From Collinsella sp. (GTDB lineage Bacteria > Actinomycetota > Coriobacteriia > Coriobacteriales > Coriobacteriaceae): 64,000 bases of DNA. Shown one piece after another: positions 57,887 to 64,000 of this stretch. The DNA is taken from the NCBI GenBank assembly GCA_031296755.1, contig JAUMMZ010000032.1:1-64000 (forward strand). Reading direction: 5' to 3'. How positions within the stretch are numbered: the stretch's first letter is position 1; the number at the start of each line of letters is the position of its first letter. The notes beneath the pieces are model-generated. The model saw only the letters and a list, made by a program, of their open reading frames with translations, did not search any database and had not been told where the DNA came from. A program made the position numbers and the translations under genes.

Positions 57887-59146
57887 CTATGCGGCATGCT
57901 CCGCCGCCCGAGTCATGCGGGACAGGCGAACCAGCAGCATAAAGCCAACGATCAGCAGTACGCCAATGGAAAGGACGCCCAGTGACGGGTTACCGGTCAG
58001 CGAGGTGACGACCGACACCAGGAAGGTGCCCATAACGCTTGCATAACGACCGAAGATGTCAAAGAAGCCGTAGTACTCGTTGGATTTTTCCTTAGGGATA
58101 ATGCGGCCAAAGTAGCTACGGCTGAGCGCCTGCACGCCGCCCTGGAACAGGCCGACCATAATGGCAAGCACCCAGAATTCAAAGGCGGTCTTTAGGAAGA
58201 ACGCGGCGAACAGCACAATACCCATGTAGGCAGCGACGGCCACCAGGATCATGTTGAGCGTACCCACGCGTCCGGCGAGCTTACCGTAGATGATGGCGGA
58301 CGGAAAGGCCACGAACTGCGTAACGAGCAGCGCCAGCACCAGCTGCGTCGAATCGATGCCCAAAGCCGAGCCGTAACTGGTGGCCATGGAAATGACCGTG
58401 TGCACACCGTCGATATAGAAGAAGAAAGCGATCATGTAGACCAGCACGGTCTTGTTGTGGGCGATCTCGCGCATGGTGTGTCCGACCTCGGAAAACACAC
58501 CGCCCACGATGTGGCCGATAGTGTCCTGGGGACCGCGCTCGCGACCGTACTTTTGCTTATAGGTGCGAATGAGCGGCAGGGTAAAGATGAGCCACCAGGC
58601 ACCAGTGATGATAAACGACAGACGCGTTGCCAGCATGGTGGGGACGCCAAGAGCGGGGCCACCCATGATGAGCGCCAGGCAGATGATGAACGGCACGGTG
58701 GAACCGATGTAGCCCCAGGCATAGCCCGAGCTGGACACGGCGTCCATGCGCTCGTCGGCGGTAATGTCGGGCAGCATGGCGTCGTAGAACGTCATAGAAG
58801 AGTTAAGGCCGATGGTGCACAGCACGTACACGGTCAAAAATGCCATGGCGGACATTGGGATAGCCTGCGCCAGGCAAAGCACCAGGCCCGTGAGGAAGAA
58901 GCCCAAGAAGAACTTGATCTTGTTACCGGCGTAGTCGGCAAGCGCGCCCAGAATGGGCATGAGCATGGCAATGACCAGCGAGGCGATCGTCTGCGCGTTG
59001 CCCCAAGCGACCACCAGGTCTGCCGAGGAAGCACCGGTATTGATGGCGTTAAAGTAGATGGGCACCACCGAGGTATTGAGCAACACGAGGGCCGAATTGC
59101 CCACATCGTACATAACCCAGTTACGCTCGAGCTTGGTGTATTTCAT
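57887..59146 (-). CDS. MFS transporter, UMF1/Atg22-like
   Basis: 419 residues with about twelve hydrophobic segments. WVMYDVGNSALVLLNTSVVPIYF, YDAMLPDITADERMDAVSSSGYAWGYIGS and SYFGRIIPKEKSNEYYGF are the recognisable UMF1-group signatures. Probable efflux or uptake of small solutes, possibly amino acids. ATG 59146 follows GAAAGGGCCCC. It is placed between the glycosyltransferase operon and the phospholipase-like gene. Confidence 0.87.
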   Translation of the reverse strand: MKYTKLERNWVMYDVGNSALVLLNTSVVPIYFNAINTGASSADLVVAWGNAQTIASLVIAMLMPILGALADYAGNKIKFFLGFFLTGLVLCLAQAIPMSAMAFLTVYVLCTIGLNSSMTFYDAMLPDITADERMDAVSSSGYAWGYIGSTVPFIICLALIMGGPALGVPTMLATRLSFIITGAWWLIFTLPLIRTYKQKYGRERGPQDTIGHIVGGVFSEVGHTMREIAHNKTVLVYMIAFFFYIDGVHTVISMATSYGSALGIDSTQLVLALLVTQFVAFPSAIIYGKLAGRVGTLNMILVAVAAYMGIVLFAAFFLKTAFEFWVLAIMVGLFQGGVQALSRSYFGRIIPKEKSNEYYGFFDIFGRYASVMGTFLVSVVTSLTGNPSLGVLSIGVLLIVGFMLLVRLSRMTRAAEHAA

Positions 59147-59248
59147 GGACAGGGGCCCTTTCGTATTCGCCCAATATGCAGTTAGTTCATCGTACCCCAA
59201 TTGTCCAGAAGCGCTGGTAAGGATTCGGCAAAGGGGCACGCACGGACC

Positions 59249-60193
59249 CTACTCCTCGCGGTCGAATTCCTCGTCGGCGTCGAGTACGCGGCCGCTATAG
59301 TTGATATGGCCGGTCACGGCATCCATGTCACCAGTCTCGATAAAGCGGGCGACGGTGAGCTCGTAATCGGTCAGCGCGCGCTCAAAGACTTCGGGGAAGC
59401 TCTCGGTCGAGACCTCATCGGTAAAGGGGTTCTTCCATGTCAGGTGGCCCAGGTTACCGGTGCGCTCGGGCAGCTCCGTCGTCACGCGATGAGCAAGGCC
59501 GTCGAGCAGCGAGTAGTCATGCACCAAGCCCTCAACCAGGGCAATCGCGCGCGTCTTTACCGAGCCGGCCGGCTCAATGGTGCGATAGAGCATCTGCATG
59601 TCCGAGACGGCGCCGGCGTACTCCCCCGCCGGGATGTCGATACCGTACACGCGCCCGGCGATGTAGCTCATCAGCACGCCGGCCACGCGGTTGATGCGGT
59701 CGGTGGTGACGATCTCGCCCGCCGGCGGATAATCCTCGACCGTGGCACCGTCGCGCTTGAGCTGTAGCATCAGCACGTCCAGATCGCTTTCGAGCACGGC
59801 GTGAACTTGGCTGCCCGAAGCCTCGAGCTCGGGGGCGGAATCTACAATGCCAAACTGCTGCTCGTAGACAAAGGGGTGGGCATTGCGGTCGAGCACATAG
59901 TGCGACAGCAGGCCCAACGCAAAGGCGCGACCCAGGTTGGCATCGCGCGGCTGCAGGTGCGACACGCCGTCGCGCAGGCACGAGAACTGGCGCGACATGC
60001 GCGAGCGGTGCATGACCTGGGCAAGCGACGTGCAGTCGGAAATGCGCGGCGTGAGCATGTGGAAGAAAAACGGGTCGGGACCTTGGTTTCCCAGGATAAA
60101 GGCGATGCGTTCCTCGTCGGACGTAATAACGCCCTGCGGAAGACGGTCGATGCTTTCCTCGCCAAACAGATGATGCGTAATGAGCGCGGGCAT
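59249..60193 (-). CDS. Zinc-dependent phospholipase C-family protein
   Basis: 314 residues of the Zn_dep_PLPC family. Histidines likely to bind zinc are seen in ALITHHLFGEES near the N-terminus, FALGLLSHYVLDRNAHPFVYE and HAVLESDLDVLM. The family includes bacterial phospholipase C and uncharacterised cytoplasmic proteins; with no signal peptide this is probably intracellular. Start ATG 60193 follows GAAAGGATCATT. Confidence 0.75.
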   Translation of the reverse strand: MPALITHHLFGEESIDRLPQGVITSDEERIAFILGNQGPDPFFFHMLTPRISDCTSLAQVMHRSRMSRQFSCLRDGVSHLQPRDANLGRAFALGLLSHYVLDRNAHPFVYEQQFGIVDSAPELEASGSQVHAVLESDLDVLMLQLKRDGATVEDYPPAGEIVTTDRINRVAGVLMSYIAGRVYGIDIPAGEYAGAVSDMQMLYRTIEPAGSVKTRAIALVEGLVHDYSLLDGLAHRVTTELPERTGNLGHLTWKNPFTDEVSTESFPEVFERALTDYELTVARFIETGDMDAVTGHINYSGRVLDADEEFDREE

Positions 60194-60285
60194 AATGATC
60201 CTTTCGATTTCATTCGATGTCACCCATTATGCCCACCGCACGGTCATGCCAAACCTGCGGCGGTAAACGATGGCATGCAGACTGC

Positions 60286-61020
60286 CTACGCAAGCCCCAA
60301 GTGCGCCTTGACCTCGGCAGCGCGACGACGGGACACAGGCACCGTCGAGGTTACGCGATCGAGTCTGAGCTCCATAAGACCCGTGGAGCCGATCTCGACA
60401 TTGTGCACGTCTTCCAAATTGACCAGATAACTGCGGTGGACACGGATAAAGCCCTCGGAGGCCAAGCGACGCTCGAGCGAGGAAATCGACTCATTGATCA
60501 GGTATGTTCCCTCGGCGCAGACGACGTTGCAAAAATCGGCGCGCGCCTCAAAGTAGCAGACATCCGCCACGGGAATGAACACCTTTTTGCCCCCGCGGTC
60601 CACCGTCAGGCGCAAAGGCTGGCGCGGAGCATGGACGACACGGCGAGCGCCCAGGGCAGTCTCTATCTTGTCGAGTGCCTTTGACAAGCGGGCATCCTCG
60701 ACCGGTTTGACGATGTAATCGATAGCATCGAGGTTATAGGCATCAGCCGCATACTCGGCAAATGCCGTCACAAACACCACGACCGGCGGCGTCTTTAGGT
60801 TCTGCAGCGTCTCGGCAAGTTCAATTCCCGAGCGACCGGGCATGGTAATGTCTAAAAACAGCACGTCGGGCTTATTCGACAGAATCGACTCCACGGCTTC
60901 GGTGACATTGCCCGCCTCGGCAATCTGGCCCACACGCGTATCCTTTTCCAGCAGATAGCGTAGCTCAGCCCTAATTGGGGGCTCGTCATCAACCACCAGG
61001 ATGTTCCAGCCTTCGGACAT
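60286..61020 (-). CDS. LytTR-family response regulator 2
   Basis: 244 residues, same architecture as regulator 1: VVDDEPPIRAE, Asp57 in LFLDITMPGRSG, Lys105 in DYIVKPVEDA, then LytTR with KKVFIPVADVCYFEARADF and FIRVHRSYLVNLEDV. Cognate of kinase 2, 36 bases upstream on the minus strand. Divergence from regulator 1 indicates old duplication. Confidence 0.92.
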   Translation of the reverse strand: MSEGWNILVVDDEPPIRAELRYLLEKDTRVGQIAEAGNVTEAVESILSNKPDVLFLDITMPGRSGIELAETLQNLKTPPVVVFVTAFAEYAADAYNLDAIDYIVKPVEDARLSKALDKIETALGARRVVHAPRQPLRLTVDRGGKKVFIPVADVCYFEARADFCNVVCAEGTYLINESISSLERRLASEGFIRVHRSYLVNLEDVHNVEIGSTGLMELRLDRVTSTVPVSRRRAAEVKAHLGLA

Positions 61021-61056
61021 ATGCGCTTCCCCTCTTTCTCTCAATCCAACCGCGTG

Positions 61057-62448
61057 CTACACCGTTAGCGGCGCCGGCTCATGCGGCTCGCCGTTCAACT
61101 CAACGATGACCTGTGTTCCCACGCCCTCCTGGGACTTCACGCGCATGCCAGAATCTTCTCCGTAAAAGAAATGGATGCGCTGAAGCACGTTGAAGAGCGC
61201 CAGACCGCAACCTCGTTTGATGGAGCCGTCGGCGGTAATGCTCTCGGGCTCCTCTCGGCGATGCTGCTCAAACAGATGCGCGCAGACTTCTTCGCTCATA
61301 CCGATACCGTCATCTTCGACGATGATCTCCAGGCCGTCATCGGTCTCAAAAGCCCTAACACGAATAGAAAGCGGCTCGGTCTCGCGCTGCGCATGCTTGA
61401 TGCAGTTTTCGAGCAGCGGCTGCAAGATAAACGGCGGCACCAGGCTGTCGCGCACCTCAAAGTCGATGTCGACCGAAACGCGCAGACGGCCGTCGCCATA
61501 TCGGGCCTGCATAAGATTGATATAACGAGTGCCCTGTTCCACCTCGTGCTCGAGCGTGGTGAGCGTATCGGAGTCAGAAAGCGTCTGACGATAGTAGTTG
61601 GAAAAGTCAATCAGCAGCGATCGCGCTTTGTCGGGCTCGGTTCGAACGAGCGACACGATCGTGCTAATGGTATTGAATAGAAAATGCGGGTCGACCTGCG
61701 ACTGCAGGGCGCGAAGCTCAACGCGGGCCGTGAGCTCGTCCTGGCGCTCGAGCTCAAAGCTGGCGAGCTGCGTGGAAATGAGATCGGCAAAACCCGAGGC
61801 AAGGGCCGTCTGGCGCATATCGATGCTGCTCAGTCGGGGGTAATACAGCTCGAGTGTGCCCACGCAATGCCCGCGCACGGTCAGCGGCGCGACAATGCCG
61901 GCGCGCAGGCGGGGAAAATAGCCACCCGTCTCATTGGAGGTGTCACGCGAAAACACGCTCTGCTCACTCGTCTCAATCACGTTGAGTGTGGTCTTGAGCA
62001 CGACCGGGGTGCCGGCAGGGCACTTTGCCGAGTCCTCGCCCCAGCTTGCCAGCACCTGCTTGCCGTCGGTAAAGCAGATGGCAGAGGCGATGGTCTCGGA
62101 CAGGATGATTTTAGAGGCGCCCAGGGCCGCTTCGGGCGTAAGGCCGCGCGACGTGTAGGCGAATATTTTTGATGCAATAGCGAGCGTACGGTCGGTTGCG
62201 CTCGATGTGAGGTCGTCGGGGACCACAAAGACATACGAGAAAAAGAAGCACAGCATGACCAGGCCGGCAATAACGACAACGCCCGGAACGGGATTGGGAT
62301 TATCGGTTAAATCCCAGATAAGCAGCAGGATAAGCGCCGGAACGACGATACCGAGCAGGATAGCCTGGACCACATGCTGGGCCGTACGAAAGACCTTGGT
62401 AGAGTTGTAGCTCTTGCCCAGAATCAGCCTGTTTAAATCCACCGTCAT
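61057..62448 (-). CDS. LytS-type sensor histidine kinase 2
   Basis: 463 residues. Two N-terminal membrane segments (VVQAILLGIVVPALILLLIW; VVVIAGLVMLCFFFSYVFVV), a GAF-like region (about 85-230) and the kinase domain with H255 in SQVDPHFLFNTISTI, where Asp replaces the usual Asn before PHFLFN. N-box ILQPLLENCIKHA, G-box EDDGIGMSEE. ATG 62448 follows AAGAGGGG. Pairs with regulator 2. Same domain order as kinase 1. Confidence 0.9.
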   Translation of the reverse strand: MTVDLNRLILGKSYNSTKVFRTAQHVVQAILLGIVVPALILLLIWDLTDNPNPVPGVVVIAGLVMLCFFFSYVFVVPDDLTSSATDRTLAIASKIFAYTSRGLTPEAALGASKIILSETIASAICFTDGKQVLASWGEDSAKCPAGTPVVLKTTLNVIETSEQSVFSRDTSNETGGYFPRLRAGIVAPLTVRGHCVGTLELYYPRLSSIDMRQTALASGFADLISTQLASFELERQDELTARVELRALQSQVDPHFLFNTISTIVSLVRTEPDKARSLLIDFSNYYRQTLSDSDTLTTLEHEVEQGTRYINLMQARYGDGRLRVSVDIDFEVRDSLVPPFILQPLLENCIKHAQRETEPLSIRVRAFETDDGLEIIVEDDGIGMSEEVCAHLFEQHRREEPESITADGSIKRGCGLALFNVLQRIHFFYGEDSGMRVKSQEGVGTQVIVELNGEPHEPAPLTV

Positions 62449-62473
62449 CCCCTCTTGTCCGTAGCACCCATAG

Positions 62474-62501
62474 CAATAAAGAGGGCCGCAAGCGACCCTC
62501 T
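62474..62501 (-). terminator. Terminator after the amidohydrolase
   Basis: Minus-strand AGAGGGTCGC pairs with GCGGCCCTCT (62501-62480, one G-T pair), followed by TTTATT. 59 bases past the amidohydrolase stop. Confidence 0.75.
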
Positions 62502-62559
62502 CCATTGCATTATGCAATCAAAAACTGTGTTTTACATCCAGCCATCGACAAACGGTATC

Positions 62560-63837
62560 TTAGGCGCTGTATTTGTTGGCCTCGCCAAAGGTGCCAGCCT
62601 CGACGATCCAGCCGTCCTTCATGATGACGTCCATGTTGTCGGTGTTGAGCACGTGGATGTCGGCGGCAACGTCACCGTTGACGACCAGCAGGTCGGCGCA
62701 CTTGCCGGCCTCGATGGAACCGGTCTCGTCCTCGATGTGGCACATCTTGGCGCCGTTGAGGGTGGCGCAGGTGATGGTCTCGACCGGGGTGAAGCCGATC
62801 TTGTCGACGAACTCGTACATCTCCTCGATGGAGCAGGTGCCGTACGGGGTGACGAAGGAGAAGGAGTCGGAGCCGATCGTCATGACGACGCCGCGCTTCT
62901 TGGCCTCGCGCAGGCAGTCGTAGTTGCGCTGCAGCTCCTTCTCGACCAGGGTGCCCTCGTACTTGTCGTGCAGCTCGGGGACGTAGACGGGCGGATAGGT
63001 GGCGTACCAGGTGGGCAGGAAGGCGATCGTCGGGGTGAAGAAGGTGCCCTGCTCGGCCATGAGGTCCATGGTGCGCTCATCGATATCGAAGCCGTGAATC
63101 AGCTGCTCGCAGCCAAAGCGAACGGAATCGTAGGCAGCGGCGTGGTTGTTGTAGCAGTGGCTCCACACGGGGATGCCGACCATCTTTGCCTCTTCGACTA
63201 CGGCCTGGATCTCCTCGGAGCAATAGTGCTGGTCGCGACCGGAGTCCCAGCGCCAGATGCCGCCACCGGTAGCCCAGATCTTGATGGCATCGGGGTTCTC
63301 GCGCAGGCGACGACGGACGGCCTTGCGCAGATCCCAAGGACCGTCGACCTGGTCGCCCCAGGGATGGGATTCCTTGTTGAGCTCCTGGGTGCAGTGGTGG
63401 GAGTCACCGTGGCCGGCAACGCGGCAGAAGCCGAGGCCGGTGGCCAGAACGCGCGGGCCCTTAAAGACGCCCTTGTCGATGCAGTCACGGATCTGGATAC
63501 CAAAGCGGCCGATCTCGCAGACAGTGGTGAGGCCGTGAGTGAGGCAGTCGTAGGCCTGCTTGACGGCGACGGCCTGCTTCTCGAGGAGCGGCTGCATGAC
63601 CCAATCGGTATCATCGTCGGTCAGGTTGCCCGAGAAGTGCAGATGGGTGTCGATCAGGCCGGGAAGGACGGTCTTGCCGGCGGCGTCGATGACCTCAACG
63701 CCCTCGGGAAGGTCCTGCATAGTGCCGGCGTACTCGATCTTGCCGTTGTCGTCGACGAGAACGAGGGAGTTCTCGACCGGCTCGGCACCGGTACCGTCGA
63801 TGAGCTTGCCGCCAACGATTGCATACTTAGTGGACAT
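62560..63837 (-). CDS. Amidohydrolase, imidazolonepropionase/prolidase-like
   Basis: 425-residue TIM-barrel metal hydrolase. HxH metal motif in GLIDTHLHFSG, probable carboxylated lysine in DAIKIWATGGGIW, metal histidines in PVWSHCYNN and LIHGFDID, catalytic Asp in TIGSDSFSF. The N-terminal 60 residues form the usual beta-sandwich. The family covers cyclic amide and dipeptide (Xaa-Pro) hydrolysis; substrate not predictable. ATG follows AGGAGGAACC. A terminator follows at 62474. Confidence 0.87.
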   Translation of the reverse strand: MSTKYAIVGGKLIDGTGAEPVENSLVLVDDNGKIEYAGTMQDLPEGVEVIDAAGKTVLPGLIDTHLHFSGNLTDDDTDWVMQPLLEKQAVAVKQAYDCLTHGLTTVCEIGRFGIQIRDCIDKGVFKGPRVLATGLGFCRVAGHGDSHHCTQELNKESHPWGDQVDGPWDLRKAVRRRLRENPDAIKIWATGGGIWRWDSGRDQHYCSEEIQAVVEEAKMVGIPVWSHCYNNHAAAYDSVRFGCEQLIHGFDIDERTMDLMAEQGTFFTPTIAFLPTWYATYPPVYVPELHDKYEGTLVEKELQRNYDCLREAKKRGVVMTIGSDSFSFVTPYGTCSIEEMYEFVDKIGFTPVETITCATLNGAKMCHIEDETGSIEAGKCADLLVVNGDVAADIHVLNTDNMDVIMKDGWIVEAGTFGEANKYSA

Positions 63838-63968
63838 GGTTCCTCCTTATGGATCCATATAGTGGGCGAGGCCGTGTTGGGTTAAGGCCTCACAAAGCTA
63901 CCCAAGTGGTGCCGGGTTCGGTGCGCGGGAGAGAGGGCCCCACGCACCCGATCCGCCCCGGCTAGGCG
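63838..63968. other. Intergenic, hairpin-rich
   Basis: About 130 bases before the amidohydrolase start. It contains an imperfect hairpin around GGTGCGCGGG/CCCCACGCACC (63919-63949) and no gene. Promoter elements were not identified. Confidence 0.4.
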
Positions 63969-64000
63969 TTACTTTTTGCGGGAATTGGTGAAAGCCATGA
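63969..64000 (-). CDS. C-terminal end of a gene running off the window
   Basis: On the minus strand the last ten codons read MAFTNSRKK then TAA, a basic C-terminus with codon use like the neighbouring genes. It would lie upstream of the amidohydrolase, perhaps a permease or enzyme in the same operon. Too short to identify. Confidence 0.35.
   Translation of the reverse strand, partial: MAFTNSRKK

Noticed and set aside
63962..64000. Frame ending KSNA at the window edge
   Set aside because: The alternative frame ending in NSRKK then TAA has a more typical basic C-terminus; neither can be proved.

Overview
The window reads like a chromosomal segment of a Collinsella-type bacterium (Coriobacteriia, Actinomycetota). 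This is inferred from the high-GC, densely packed coding sequence, the gene repertoire (anaerobic rubrerythrin, M16C protease, mannose-family PTS, many GntR/UTRA regulators, LytS/LytTR pairs) and numerous intergenic GGGACAGG-type and long-palindrome repeats; no database could be consulted. About 58 protein genes, one tRNA-Asp and one insertion sequence are supported.

Region by region. 1-5962: histidine biosynthesis operon hisD(partial)-C-B-H-A-F-I-E; a separate PHP phosphatase (6083-6994, opposite strand) probably supplies histinol-phosphate dephosphorylation because HisB is monofunctional. 7296-12706: housekeeping genes (LarC-like domain, metallophosphoesterase, MazG, enolase, DivIC-like, Ppx/GppA). 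12754-14054: an IS3-family element next to a broken repeat and an unusual AT-rich ATCTCTC array. 14559-21568: M16C protease, HicAB toxin-antitoxin pair, 5-formyl-THF cyclo-ligase, an orphan AbiEi/nuclease-like protein, MetA. 21779-22756: a lactate/2-hydroxyacid dehydrogenase.

22888-37356 is a sugar/Amadori-type uptake and deglycation region: three SIS-domain (FrlB/GfrE/GfrF-like) proteins, three GntR/UTRA regulators, a mannose-family PTS (IIAB-IIC-IID) with one of the SIS genes in its operon, a DMT exporter, a HAD phosphatase and a YitT membrane protein, with RecQ embedded. Shared operator-like sequences tie one GntR gene to the PTS operon and the DMT gene. 37402-52xxx: GNAT, threonine aldolase, PAP2 phosphatase, Mfd, Nth, an ABC exporter, RmuC, a nucleotidyltransferase/HTH pair that looks like a toxin-antitoxin module, small membrane proteins, rubrerythrin, MutY-like glycosylase and an Rrf2 regulator. 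53351-53428: tRNA-Asp. 53838-63837: metallophosphoesterase, two paralogous LytS/LytTR two-component systems flanking a glycosyltransferase, an MFS transporter and a zinc-dependent phospholipase C-like protein, then an amidohydrolase.

The least explained material is intergenic. At least five families of inverted repeats recur, several with a conserved core and arms that change sequence while keeping pairing. The clearest case is a twin 3'-UTR module (49817-49973 and 50753-50918): different long stems, the same loop, and the same terminator behind two unrelated genes.
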